From Callipepla californica brunnescens (Eukaryota; Chordata; Aves; Galliformes; Odontophoridae), in the NCBI GenBank assembly GCA_023055505.1, contig JALIRH010000002.1:26542437-26606436 (forward strand): a DNA stretch of 64,000 nucleotides, read 5' to 3'. Of this stretch, positions 10,726 through 22,844 are shown piece after piece. The notes under the pieces are model-generated. The model was not told the DNA's origin. It was given only the letters and a program-made list of their open reading frames with translations, and searched no databases. Both the position numbers and the translations under genes were made by a program. Every line of letters starts with the position of its first letter. Position 1 is the first letter of the stretch.

Positions 10726-11289
10726 TGACTGGGATGGAGTTAATTTTCTTCACAGCAGTTCATATGGTGCTATGTTTTGGATTTGTGATGACAGCAATGT
10801 TGATAACACACCAATGTTTTAGCTATTTCTGAATGGTTTTTACACAGCAAGACCTTCTGTTTCTCTTACTGCCCAACCAGTGAGGAGCTGTGGGTGCACA
10901 AGAAAATGAGAAGGGTCATATCCAGAACATCCAACCCAAGGAATTCAAAGGTTTTTTTCACACTACATGACATTATGCTCAACAATACAAGATAGGGCAA
11001 TGAAAGAGAAAGGAAGGGTGTTTAGAGTGATGGTGCTTGTCTTCCAAAGAAACTGATAGTGCTGATTAGCCCTGCATTCTTGGAAATGGCTGATCATTTG
11101 CCTTTCAATGGGAAGTAGCGAACACAAGTCTTTATTTTGCTTTTCTTGTGGACACAGCATTTGCTGCTCCTACTGTCTTTTTCTCAACCCAGGAGTTTTG
11201 TCGCTGTTTCTGATTTTCTTCCACACCAACTGAGAAGTGAAAGGGTGACTGCGTTGCATCTAGCTGCCTGCTGGGGTTAAATCTCAGCA
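10726..11289 (+). mobile_element. Solo LTR of an endogenous retrovirus
   Basis: A 564-bp segment matches, in order from end to end, a dispersed avian LTR that I recognise. It opens with TGACTGGGATGGAGTTAA and has a 'ggggctatgttttggattt'-type block near 10767. A 'ccat/catgacattatgctca' core-promoter part lies near 10966-10985, and 'caatgggaagtagcgaa' near 11106. It closes with 'gctggggttaa...tctcagca'. It starts TG and ends CA as LTRs do. No gag, pol or env sequence and no second LTR lie nearby, so it is a solo LTR left by recombination between two LTRs. The flanking five bases (gattt / aatct) match at only three positions, so a target-site duplication is not clear. The retroviral class is not assigned. 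Confidence 0.8.
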
Positions 11290-11329
11290 AATCTAAAAAC
11301 GTCAGATCTTCCAGATAAGTGTAAAGAAA

Positions 11330-11530
11330 ATCTTTCTACCCAAGTGAGGAAAGAGAAATACTGGAATAGTTACCTAGAAAAGCTGCTGAATTTTGATCCT
11401 TAGAGGCACTAAATACTTAGAGGCACTGGGGCAAGACTCTGAGCAACCAGTTTGCTCAGGTTGGCCCTGCTTTGGGCAGTGTCCTGGATGACCAGGATGC
11501 CTTCCAACCTATAATACCGTATGATTCATT
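11330..11530 (+). mobile_element. CR1 3' end, diverged
   Basis: The end shows the phrases 'actctgagcaaccagtttgc', 'ggttggccctgctttg', 'ggatgccttccaacc' and a degraded tail 'taccgtatgattcat'. It is 5'-truncated and more diverged than the copy at 62231. It lies 40 bp after the solo LTR. Confidence 0.8.
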
Positions 11531-12689
11531 AAGAAACTAGAGAGTTTTTGTTTTGAAGCTATGGTTTTGAAGCTAACAGTTCTGATATGTGATTTTTATT
11601 TTTACAGTCACTGAGTAGGTAAATAAATTAAATGACCCTTTTGAGACTTCTGTTGTTTTCCACCATACAGTTTTACATGAGAAATAATCATAGAAGCTCA
11701 CTGGTGGCTACATACAGCCCTGACACCAGTTGCCATAAATGTATGCCCATTGTAGGAAGCTCTGCAATACCTGTCTGCTGACAGGTAGCCTCAATGGATA
11801 GCAACTGCCACTCAGACAAAGCATTTTCTGTTTCTCAGATATATCCTTCAACTCTACTTCCTAGTAGATGTTCTTGCCAAAATGTGCAATATATTATAAC
11901 AAATATAGGAGCATCCATTTTTAACTTGTACAGGAGAAATGAATTCCAATGCCCATATGTTCGACCTTAACGTAATAATAGTGACTGAATGTTCAGTCTC
12001 TTTAAATTAGTGACAGAAATGAGAAATGTGCATTAGTCCACAATTGGTTTGATGGTACCCAGCAGAATATTCTTTCCTTACAAGTTCTCTTACATCTGAC
12101 ATGATTGCTTTCCCTTTCTATTCAGTGGGGACTCACCTTCAGACCTGCTGGGTTTAGAATTAGTCCCATTAGTCTGTCTGTTAGTCTATTCAGAAGTGAC
12201 AGCCTCTTTAAAATAGGTCCTTTTTATAAAGATTTTAAAGGTTTTCTGTTGCTTTCACTGAAGCATGACAATTACTAAACCATCGGCAAATGAGCTCTGT
12301 TGCTGTTCAGATCCGTTTGCCATTCTCAAGATTTTTTTTTTCTCAAGGAATTACTTGTCTTGTTTCTTTTTCCCCATCTAATTCCCTTCAGCAGTAATGA
12401 CCATTCCTTATTGCTATGTCCATACTAGCCTTCATGTATACATCTGAAGACCAATGTGTGCAAGTTAGTTTCTCAAAACTATATAGAATAACATGAGGAA
12501 AAAATGCTTATTTTTTTTTCCAAACAAGTTAAAGAATTCATGATTATAGGTCCTTCTTGGGTCCTCAACTGTCATTTGATGAGGAAGGAGGTGATAGGTA
12601 TTAGACTTCTCTTGGGGATCTGGTGGAGAGTGTACAGCTATGCTTCCCAGGAAACTCAATGATTTATATGTAGTGAATCTGTTGAGTTC
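11531..12689. other. Unique noncoding stretch
   Basis: AT-rich, with no recognisable gene, RNA or interspersed repeat. Confidence 0.5.
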
Positions 12690-12796
12690 TTTTTTATTTT
12701 TATTTTTATTTTTATTTTTATTTTTATTTTTATTTTTATTTTTATTTTTATTTTTATTTTTATTTTTATTTTTATTTTTATTTTTATTTTTATTTT
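12690..12796. repeat. Pentanucleotide microsatellite (TTTTA)n, about 21 units
   Basis: There are 107 bp of almost perfect TTTTA tandem units with no interruptions, the longest and purest simple repeat in the window. Such purity implies recent slippage and probable length polymorphism. Confidence 0.98.
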
Positions 12797-15795
12797 GTTC
12801 GATTCTTTTTTTTGTGTAGAGGTAGAATTAACAAATCCTCACAGAAATGTTGCGATGATTAGTTAGAAACTGTTGACAAAAAACTCTATTTACCATGTGG
12901 ACTGATAAATAGACAAGCAGTATTTTCAAGTTAACAGTAGATGTAAATGAACATCCCTGATGAGAACCCGATGGTAATTTTCAAATATCAGTAAGCGGGG
13001 TTAAGAATATTTTGAATGCATTTCCCCAGAAGTTTTAATTAAAAAAGACAGGGAAATGTAAAACTTCAGAATAGTTGATTCTTCTAGTTTTAATGAATAA
13101 CTCTTGCTACTGCTAGCGGGTTTGAAGGTTTATTCAGATTATTTTTTAGGTATTATTGATGCAGCAGAGAAGGCATTTATAAAAACAGACTTTATCATAT
13201 CTAATATGAAATTTTCCAATAACATGGTCAGATGGAATTTGTCAAATCGATAGAAAATACTTCCTTGGGGTTTCTAGGGACCCGACTGTGTTCAAGAGGA
13301 AAAAACACACAACTTTGCAGTTACTGTATACATGAAATTATTGTATCAGTTGAGTTTATACAGTTCATTTGGAGAGCTTAGTTGTTTCAGTAAAACCTAG
13401 TTTCATGGGAGAAAGGTGCCTGCAAAGTGAAGGAAGAGAGATTTCTTTTGCTGCAAATTGCAATAATATTTTTTTTAACTTTTTTTAATTCTCTCCCACA
13501 GAGGATGGTGACCCTTTGTTGATATATAGTGTCATAGGCTATTATCTTCCTGTACTACAAGGCATTTTTGTGCCTTTTCTCCAGGCTATCATTTGATTCA
13601 GAAGATTTTGTATTTCATATTTCATACAAAGTTCCGTTTCAGTGCTAGGTACAAGGTGCATCTTAAAACAATTGCTAACTTTTGATGGAACATTGCCACA
13701 GCATGACCACACAATTTTTTTTTTTTTTTTTTAATTTAGGCACATGCTGAAGAAGCATTCCAGCTTGGAGGAACAAAATGTTTAATTATTTAGATCACAT
13801 GCATCAGATCTATGCACACTCCAAAGTCACTCTGCTTAATCAGTTATGTTGCAGTTTTCAGTCACATTTGAAAGCAAAAAGAATTCCATCAAAAATTATA
13901 TTTCTGGGAGCAGAACAGTAATTAATTTGATCAGCAGACAAATAAATATGTTTCCAACTTTAAATAGAATTCTGTACAGCACTTTGGTGTCTCCAGAACC
14001 TTGGGAAAAAGACCGTCTTCATAATTAAACATTATTTCTATGTTTCTTATTTCTAATGTTTTGGTTTCCTTTAAAGTTTCCACTCTGAGAAAAAAATCAC
14101 CAGTGAATAAATTTCATTAGAAGTAATCCATCTTCCAGTGTATCCTTTTGTGAGATAATCTTCTCACCTTTTCTCCTAATTTTTAACATGTCAACCATTT
14201 GCTAATAGGATCCATTTCCTAAAGAGTTTTAAAACAGCCATCCCATCTGTGCCATGCCATCCTCCCTACTTTAAGACAGAAAACATATTTCGTGATAACA
14301 GCTCAAGTGGAAAACTGCTATGAAAACATTAAGAGCAAGTTTCTATTTGCAGTAGTAATGGAAATTGCAATAAAAATTACTTACAGAAATTGTCTGCAGA
14401 ATACTTTGCAGTTACACTTCTATATACAACATAGATTGATTGAGTTCATTGTAATACATATTCAATGACTTTGAAATCTGATTGCAAGATGGCTCAGACA
14501 CTTATATAATGCACCTGAGGGACTCTACAGTTTTCTCATTCCCTTAACACACTAGCTAACATCCTGCATTAGCCAGTACTGTGGTCCAGAGGGAGCAAGG
14601 TCAGTGTGGTGAAATGCTCCTGAGACCTGATGTCCACACAGATTACATTTTCAGGAGTTTTTTACTTTGGTCTAGTTCTTATTTTTCTGAGCGGAGAATA
14701 ATAATTCATTTGCCTAAGGTACCCTTCTGGAGCATACTTTCTTGCTGAGTTTCATCCAAAGTTAATTACGTCAAATCCTTTCAGTTTATTTTCAGAATTT
14801 CTGCTCCAAAACCAGTCTGTAGTGCAAGCCTAAGTGAGGTAGATGAGGATATAAAAAAAAAATTAATATTAGAAATTTGCCTTTGGAAACAATCCTGATC
14901 TGAAACATGAAATTAAGTGCACTGTTTTGTATCTACCATCACTTCTAGAAAGCGTGTTGTGCAGAGGGGGTGTATTGCACAGTGAATTTTGTTCCATGCT
15001 AGTCCTATATAACCACCACTGCCTCCGTTTGTTGAGCTTCATCCTTATGGAAGGATACAGAAGCCTTTATAATATTTGAATAAATATTTACTCAGTTCTT
15101 TGCATTCTTAAGCTCTCTTGCCTGTCTTACCATAGCAGCTGCAATTCCCAATAGCATTTTTAACTAGGGGCTGGACTGGATAAAGTGAATTGCAGAAATC
15201 CCCAGAACTTTGCAAAGCTTATTAGTGTGGGTGCAGTACTATGTGCTTTTAGATAATTTTTGCTTACAGCCTGAGATGCCTTCCAACCTGCCAGATGCTC
15301 AGGGAAAACAGTGACAGTAAATACACACATTAGTATTGGTAAGGCTCATCTTTACAGGATATATGTCTTTTTTAATTACATTTTCTAAGTTTACTAAATG
15401 TCAACATGTCAAATCATATACAGTGAGGTTAACACCATTGGCATATGTTCCTTGGCCAAGCCATCTGGGACGAAATTCCAATGAGAATTCTGTGCTTTAA
15501 GTGGAGAAAAAAGTTTAATCTTCACCATAATATTCTCAATTTTCTGCTCCTTTTTCAGTAAGAGAAAAAGAAGTTTAATCTACTATATTTATTCATGTGA
15601 TTTTTTTTTTTCATTAGATTTCACTATTTTATGTAAATAACTATAGAAAGGCAAAGACAGATCCTTCTTTATTCAGCAGTACATTCAACTATGATGGATG
15701 GCAATCCCTCTTTTTGCCTCTTCTCTTGTCTCTCTCAAAATGTGAGCGCTGTGCCTTCTGTACTTCGAGGACTCTAACGGGATTTCTTCAGCTTT
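12797..15795. other. Unique noncoding stretch
   Basis: AT-rich DNA with a run of 18 T at 13715-13732 and no recognised gene. The frame at 13846-14028 has no domain. Confidence 0.5.
13715..13732. repeat. Poly-T run
   Basis: Eighteen consecutive T. No SINE or processed pseudogene body is recognisable on either side. Confidence 0.9.
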
Positions 15796-16382
15796 TGTGT
15801 TGGGGACCCGAAGGCTCCTGACCGAAGAATGATCCTGGGACGGAACAAAGTATTATGACAGTTTTAATGGAAGTTATATTTGTGGCTACTGATGCAAATA
15901 TCTTGCTTTGTTGAGAGAGCTGATCTTGCTAGCTTACCTACTTTTAGCAAGGACTTGTTTTGCAAGCAGGTGTTCTACTTGGGCTCTATATCATGCATTG
16001 GCCACACAGCTATAGTGTGCAAGTGGAAAAATTTCTGCAGACCCCGGGTAGAGTGGAAGCAGGAGAGAGGCTGCAGTGGGAGAAAGAGGATAAGTGCACT
16101 TTGAAGCAGGGGATGCCCTGCTGGCACTACCTATTGCGTCCACCACTGTCATGTTCTTTCTCCTCTTTTTTGGCTGTTTGCTGTCTCTCAAGGGTCAGTA
16201 ATAGTGTGCTTGCTTAGGGAGTTTCTGTGTGCTGCTTACTGGAATTATCTAAAATGGATGCCTGTGTGTGAGTGTGTGTATGCTGATTAAAACTTGTAAC
16301 CTTCTATGCTGCTGAGTGTGTAGTTTGCTTCCCTCTGCTCCTGAGACATCCTGGTTCTCAGATCTAAATGTACCCTGAGACA
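15796..16382 (+). mobile_element. Possible LTR remnant, family unknown
   Basis: The segment is richer in G and C than its surroundings. It begins TGTGTTGGGGACCCGAAGG and ends ACCCTGAGACA, that is with TG and CA ends. Near the right end (16287) there is an ATTAAA word followed by a TG-rich tract, as expected for a polyadenylation region. The five bases before (gcttt) and after (acttt) agree at four positions. I do not recognise the family, and the right end coincides with the start of a CR1. A chance composition shift is a real alternative. Confidence 0.25.
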
Positions 16383-16681
16383 ACTTTCTAGAACTACCTG
16401 AAAGAAGGTTGTAGCAAGGAGAGCATCAGTCTCTTTTCTCAGGTAACAAGTGATGTAGAACAGAAGGAAATGGCCTCAAGCTCTGCCAGTGGAAGCTTAG
16501 ACTGGAAATAGGAAAAATTCATACAGTCATTGGAATGATCTGTCCAAGGAAGTTCTCGTCCTTGGAGAAATTTAAGAGATGTGTGGATGTGGTACCAAGG
16601 GATATGGTTTAGTGATGGGAGTCAGTTGGACTTAATGACATTGAATGAAATCTCCAATAAATTAGTCTATGATTCAATATT
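16377..16681 (+). mobile_element. CR1 3' end
   Basis: The order is that of CR1 ORF2 C-terminus to 3' end: 'aactacctgaaagaaggttgtag', 'ctcaggtaacaagtgat', 'aaatggcctcaagct', 'gaaatttaagagatgtgtggatgtggta', 'catggttt' (here 'gatatggttt') and a tail 'tctatgattcaa'. About 305 bp, 5'-truncated, frames broken. Confidence 0.88.
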
Positions 16682-18139
16682 CATGCAAGCTATTTATTTA
16701 TTTAGATTCAACTGAGTTGAAAAATTGAAATAGTGTTGGAAGGAACAGGTAATTTCAAATAATCTGTAAATTACAACATTTAAAAGATGAGTAAACAAAC
16801 AAATATAAAACAAAGCGAGTTAAGCGCACAGAATATTTCAGCAAAGGATTTAGCTTTAGCTCTTTTTATCTCTCTTGTCAAATGCCAAAAAAGAGAATTA
16901 TTGTTTTGATAAAATCACCTCTTTCAGAAAACCTGAGAAAAACAAATGTAGTGAGATAAAATTATTTATCAAATGAAATTTAATATGAAAATCACTTCAG
17001 TGTCCCTCATAAAAATCTGTATTATTTGTTTTCTTTCTACAGGTTTTTCTTTCTTTACTCTATAGTTTCAGCTATCATTAAAATTGGCAGCTATCATAAG
17101 TGTTTAAGCCTAAGTTGTAAGTTCTCAAAACTACTAGGTTATGATTTTCTTATAATAGTCTCAATATAGCATGTTCATCAGTTCACATCACCAGTATCCT
17201 AAAGTATTTAGAATAAAATAATGAATGGAATAAATTAATGATTATGAATCTGGCATCTAAAGGTCGCTGAAAGTCTACCAATAAGGCTATCTTTATCTTT
17301 CTTGTCTTTAGCCTTAGTCTAACTCAAAATATTTAAATGTTTACCTTGATTGGCTCAGATCTGCTCTAGTAGGTAACCTACAAAGAAACCACATGTTAAA
17401 AAAAGTTCCACGGGTAAAGCTGAAAGAGGAGTAATGAGTATCTGAATCCTGCAAAGAGATGAGTAGGTTTTAGGGTTAGATGTTAAATAATTCAGTTTTA
17501 TAGACACTTAGGTGATCCTAGCAAGAGATAGGCTGGAAACAAGAGAATTTTCCAGTTAGAAAATTAAGCACATCCAATGCTGAGGTTTGTGAGCTGTCTG
17601 CAGAAGTGGGAAATTCTTGCTCTATTCCCAAGTGTCATAAAATAAAGCAAGTTCACTTGTGGTCTTACAGCAAATCAGTCATGTTTATAATGTTGACTAA
17701 AAAATATCTTGGGCTCTGCAAACTTGAACAATGAAATCTCTTGCTGAAGGAGGTTTGGGTGCCCCTCTGGTTTGGTGACAGTTGAGTACTGCTCAGCTCC
17801 CTACAGCTTCCTATTTGCATGGTTGTGTACAGGAGAACATAAAATTTGGTCCAAAAGACAGGTGTGCAACAGTGTCCTTTATGAATCTTGCTTACACTGC
17901 TCTTCATTTGTAAAACAGAAATAAGATGTTGATCAGAGTTAAGATGTTATTTTAGACAACTATAATTTTTTTAATGTTGGTAAGTTCTGGGTATGTAGAC
18001 ACACCCATATAATTCTACTATATTTTTGTTAACTGAGTGTACATTTTTAATTTTGTTTGCTGCTATGGTAAGCTGAAATAATAATATATGCAATATTCTA
18101 TGTACAGTTTTAAGCGACCAATTCCCAAAGCTGGGGGTA
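16682..18139. other. Unique noncoding stretch
   Basis: AT-rich, with no recognisable gene or repeat. Confidence 0.5.
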
Positions 18140-18533
18140 TTAGATCTACAAACACGCTGACGGGTCTGGAAGGCATGGTGTATGAGGAGCAGCTGAGGCC
18201 CCTTGGTTTGCTCAGCGCAGCACAGATGAGCTGAGGGGAGTGCTGATGGCAGCTGCAGCTCTCACAGGGAACAGAGGGACAGCAGAAGAGATGTGTCAGG
18301 GGATGGGGAGCTGGAGGTCAAGGACAGGGTCTGCACCAGAGGGTCATGGGCATGAAACAGGATGCCCAGGGCAGTGGGCATGGCCCTGGGCTGTCACAGT
18401 TCAAGAAGCATTTGAACAGTGCCCTCAGACACAGGCTTTGAATTCTGGGTGGTGCTGTGTGGAGACAACACTTGGACTCAATGGACCTAGTGGGTCCCTT
18501 CCAAATTGGGATATTCTATGATTTTATGATTAT
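18140..18533 (+). mobile_element. CR1 3' end, GC-rich subfamily
   Basis: About 390 bp on the plus strand. It contains 'tatgaggagcagctgagg', 'cccagggcagtgggcatggcc', 'gttcaagaagcatttgaaca', 'ttggactcaatgga', 'gggtcccttccaa' and the tail 'gatattctatgattttatga'. The wording fits a different CR1 subfamily from the copies at 16377 and 38064, whose 3' parts read 'gatgtggca' and 'gacatggttta'. It is notably GC-rich compared with the flanks. Confidence 0.9.
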
Positions 18534-20805
18534 TTTTACCAGTTTGTATGACAGAAGGCAGTGAAGGAGAATATCAGAGTTTAGAGTGCAGTTTCAGACA
18601 ATTAATGACAGAAGGACACTAAACTGACAAAAAATGACAGGAAATCAGGAAAAAAGAATCACTTACACCTTCACTGAAACTCTAAACTGTTTAAATGCAT
18701 TTATTTTTTTTTCCCATTCTAAGAAAAAGAAATCATCACCTTATAAAACTCCCTGAACTCCCAGGTGCTCCATTTTTAAGAGGTAAAAATAATAAAAACA
18801 GAAAATTTGCATTAAAAACACTTTATTTCTTGCTTGCCTCGCATATAATCTGTTATGATGAAAACAGGGAAAAAATAATTCTCCCTGCTTTATAGTCTAT
18901 CAGAAGAAAGCAATTGCAGTAGTTTAGAAGAACACTTGTCCTGATTTCATTGTTTTCCTAGGAAAAGACCATTACGAACTTGATGTGTAAATCTTGATCT
19001 CATTTACTTTGAAATGATAGGCAAATTTTTTTGAAAGGGTCAGTGTGAAAAAATCAGATTTAAGAGCATTTTTGCTAGTGCTCAGCAGCTACAGAATCAC
19101 ATTGCTTTGAGGACTGTCAGTCTGCCTGGTAAACAGTAAAATAAAAATGACCAACAAAGGAGAATGTATTTCCAAGACTGATCTTTTTTTCCCTCCATCT
19201 TTTTTTTTTTTTTTTTTTTTGTCTTTCATTCTGGCATGTATCAGTTTGCTTTTTGGGGACCCAAGCGTGAAAAAATTGAAAACAAGGTTCTTGAACTGTG
19301 AAAATCAGAGACTCAGTACTCCTCCCCAGGTATTACTTCATTTGCTTTACATATGAATAACTCTGATCACCTTTGGGATGACTTAATGCAAATTTCTATT
19401 TTGCATCAAGAAAAGAAAAAGGATAAACTCACAAAGGTGGAGACAGGCTCATCATTTGAACTAAGAAATGTAGGAAGGAATACAGTGGACAAGGAAATCT
19501 TTAAAAAAGCACCAAAAAGAATATTAAATCAGAGGTGAAGACATGATAAAATCATAAAAGTTTCTATTATTTATCACTTCCTGCTACAGAAATGTATGCA
19601 ATGGCTCCATTATGATGTAGGCAAATCCTCACTCATTCTTCTGACAGTCAACATCTGCATGATTTTCATTAACTCCATCTTTTTAGGTCACCTTCAAGCA
19701 ACTCTGTACTCTTATATAAGCTAAAAGAGACAAAAAGAAAAAGAAAAAAATAAAAAGAACAGTAGAAAGATGAAAAATGTTCTTAGTGTTATGGAACTGC
19801 ATGATAGCTGTTACTGGAAAGGCATATATGCGGGAGCTGGGATCTGCTGATGTGCGTTTGAATTTCACCCTGTTGTTGTGAAAAGACATGAAACCAATGT
19901 TATATGAGAGCAATTTGTAATTAATTTCTTATTATATCGTCTCCCACCTCCATGGTCAGATTCCTTCTTGCACTTGGAAAGGCACAGTGGGAAAGTAGCA
20001 GGTAAGCATCATCAGTTTCCATCTGCACAATTTTTCTGAATGTCTCTGTTAGAAGAAATCCTCTGCTGCTTTATGCCATGAAGGAGGGAAATTAACCTGT
20101 CAGTTCCAGCAAACTTATCCAGAAATAGGATTCATAGACGTTTCTGCTGAGGTCCTGGGAGTATGGCGTTGGCATTTTTTTTTCTGAATTCAGTCCTTCT
20201 GGAATTGTAAATGACTTAAGCTTATGCTGCTTGATTCAGAATGGAATGCATAGGCATGCCCACATGCTGAAATGCTTTATTGAATCGGTAAATGGAAAAG
20301 GGTGTGGAATGAAAATGAATCACAGTACCACAATGATGAACACCTGAAAAAATAATCTATCTTTCTTAAGTTTTATTCTATAATTTCGTTACTGGTCCTT
20401 TATTGCAATTTTCAGATAGAGGATCCTATATAACATCATTATTTCTCGCCTCTAACATGAAAAGTTACTTAGCTACTTGTAGAACTACTTACTAATTTTG
20501 ACCAGGAACATTCTAAATATTTCTTAGAGGAACAAAAGTGTTTTGTAAATTCTTTTAGAATCATTGTACCCTTTAGGGGCCAACACACTGTGCACATGAA
20601 ATTAATATCTAAGAAATGCTAAGTCAATAGAAAATCAAAACACTGAAACCATACCTTGTAGGAGATATTAAAAGTTTAGAAATGCCACCCAACCTTGAAT
20701 TTGGATGAAAGATCAACACTTGGGTAGTCTTCAGGAATCCAAACATTCTGCAAATCTTACTCTGATTAACTGCAAATTTTTGACAACCCTATATATTACT
20801 TCTGC
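18534..20805. other. Unique noncoding stretch
   Basis: No gene or interspersed repeat is recognised. It holds a run of 21 T at 19200-19220. Confidence 0.5.
19200..19220. repeat. Poly-T run
   Basis: Twenty-one consecutive T preceded by a pyrimidine-rich stretch. No attached retroposon body was recognised. Confidence 0.9.
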
Positions 20806-20893
20806 AACCTGGTCTAGGGAGCTTGCTTTGTCAGGGGGGTTGGATTAGATGATCTCTAGAGGTCTAGAAGCCCCCTGTGATTCTGTGATATAA
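20806..20893 (+). mobile_element. CR1 3' terminus, short
   Basis: About 88 bp: 'gcaacctggtctagggagc', 'cttgctttgtcaggggggttggattagatgatctctagagg' and the tail 'tgattctgtgata'. Strongly 5'-truncated. Confidence 0.88.
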
Positions 20894-22282
20894 TGAAAAA
20901 AACACTGATAATGTTGGTATGCAATGTTTTACTAATTTAATCAGAAAATATCAGGATTTCAGACAGCTTTCTGCAAATTGCTTCAGCTGAGAACTAGAAA
21001 CTTGTGGAAGACTGGAAACTTGTGGTGCCAAGTGTTGATTTTGTTTAAATTGTCAGCACAGTTTTGCTAAATCATATGATAATTTTAGGTGCTGCCGTGT
21101 GACATACTGCTAGAAACTTAAGTGGTGCAGAGTGTGCCTGAATACTGAAAAACCTTATCATTAATTATTAATTTCTAAGTAAAAAAATTATATAGGTGTT
21201 TTTTGCCTGTGGGAATGCCTGTAAGAGTTTAATATATATTCCTATATTTCCCAGAAGTACTGCTTAAAAAAGAAATATAGTATTAGTAGGATAATACTAC
21301 AGAAATGAGTCAGAGAAATATCACCATTTACTTTGGTTAGACATCTTCTGTTTACAGACTGATGAGTCTGTCTGTGTGAGATAACTTACTGAAATGAATT
21401 TATTTTTGTATTTCTTGTTAATTTGCCACAGAGGTATATGACTACTCAAATTCCAACTCTTGAGAGGACATTGAAGCTCAACTGCTTCCCAGAACTGAAT
21501 AAATTCCGCATTTATGTCTGAAGGTAAACATCTCAGGGACACCTTGGGGACTGCAGCCCATCAGAGTTGTAGCACAAGCTGTGCTGCTGACTCAGACCCA
21601 GGCATGGCAGCTGGTGGGAATGTGTTCAGGAGCACATTTCCAGCATGTTGTGATTACTGATCTGAGCGGATGTCCTCCTTCAGCAGCATGACAGCTTTCT
21701 GTGTCTGAAGAGTACATGGGCAGTACACTTTCTTTGAATAGGAAATTAACCCAGATCCTTTAATGACTGGTTGCTGTCTAAACATGATCTTTGGCTTTGT
21801 GAAACAATTGCACTGATGATTGTTGGAATTATTTATTATATCCAGAACCTAATCTTCCAGTTAATCTTTGGACTTAAAGTTGTTTTGATACACATTTTCT
21901 GGCACTGATAATGTAAATGGGCAGAGTTAGCCCTTTGTCTAACATTGCCTTTGTTTTCTCTCGGGAACTGGCAGAGCTGTGTCTTGCAGTGGCAGAGTTG
22001 CCAGCTGGGAGCTGTATCTGGCAGCAAGCATGAGGGCAGTGAGACTGCAGCCATGTGTATCTTCCTGTGAAGTCAGAGCTCTTCAACTTCTCCAGCTGTT
22101 GGCTTCATCAATGATGGGGTCATATAAACTGCCACATAAGAGATGAGGCTTAGGCACTTTGAGTATAAAGATTCAAAAATCTGATTTTGCCTTGCATTAT
22201 TGCTCATTACTTTAGGATCTATCTTTTCTATGAGATCACTTTTCTTGAGTATCTTTTTTGGTAGATACCAAAGGGTATTGTA
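20894..22282. other. Unique noncoding stretch
   Basis: No recognisable gene or repeat. Slightly richer in GC near 21540-21680 and 21960-22090. Confidence 0.45.
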
Positions 22283-22607
22283 GCTCCAAGGGGAGCTACA
22301 AGAAAGACAGGAACAGACTCTTTATCAGGGTCTGTGGAGTTAGGACAAGGGGAAATGGTTTCAAGATTAATGAGAGGAGATTTAAGTTGGGTATAAGGGA
22401 AAAGTCTTTTACAGTGAGAGTAGTGGGGCACTAGAGGTTCCCCAGGGAGGTGGTGGATGCCCCATCCCTGCAAACTTTCAGAGCCAGTCTGGACCAGGCT
22501 CTGAGCAGCGTGATCTAGCTGTGGATGTCCCTGTTCATTGCAGATGAGTTGGACTAGATGACTTTTAAAGGTATCTTCCAACTCTAAGGATTTGATGATA
22601 CTATGAT
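22283..22607 (+). mobile_element. CR1 3' end
   Basis: The phrase order is 'gctacaagaaagacagg', 'ggaaatggtttcaagatta', 'ggagatttaagttgggtata', 'gtggatgccccatccctg', 'ctctgagcagcgtgatctag', 'gatgagttggactagatgact' and 'tcttccaactctaagg', ending in a degraded tail. The long minus-strand open frame that crosses it (22228-22863) is antisense and not a gene. Confidence 0.9.
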
Positions 22608-22844
22608 TTTGACTGAGTGAGCAGTAGTAGAAACATTTGCACATGACACACTCCACAAGATAGAGAAAAACTCCTGTAGAAATGAATTCCAGAAGTGGAG
22701 ATAAAGAGAGCAAGATTTGGGCTGTGATACCTACACTGGTGGTACAGGTGTTTGGAAAGATGTCCTCTACCTTAAAAATAGTTAAAAAAAACCCATTGGG
22801 ATGTAGAGAAGAAAAAGCAAAAGCAAAACCATCTCCACCTATCC
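22608..22844. other. Spacer
   Basis: No feature recognised, apart from a run of A around 22782 and AAAGC-like repeats near 22810. Confidence 0.45.

Noticed and set aside
15160..15300. CR1-like phrase 'gatgccttccaacctgccag'
   Set aside because: The flanking sequence does not continue as CR1 and there is no octamer tail.
20245..20265. p53 half-site-like aggcatgccc
   Set aside because: Only one good half-site; the neighbouring CATG is not in a proper second half-site.
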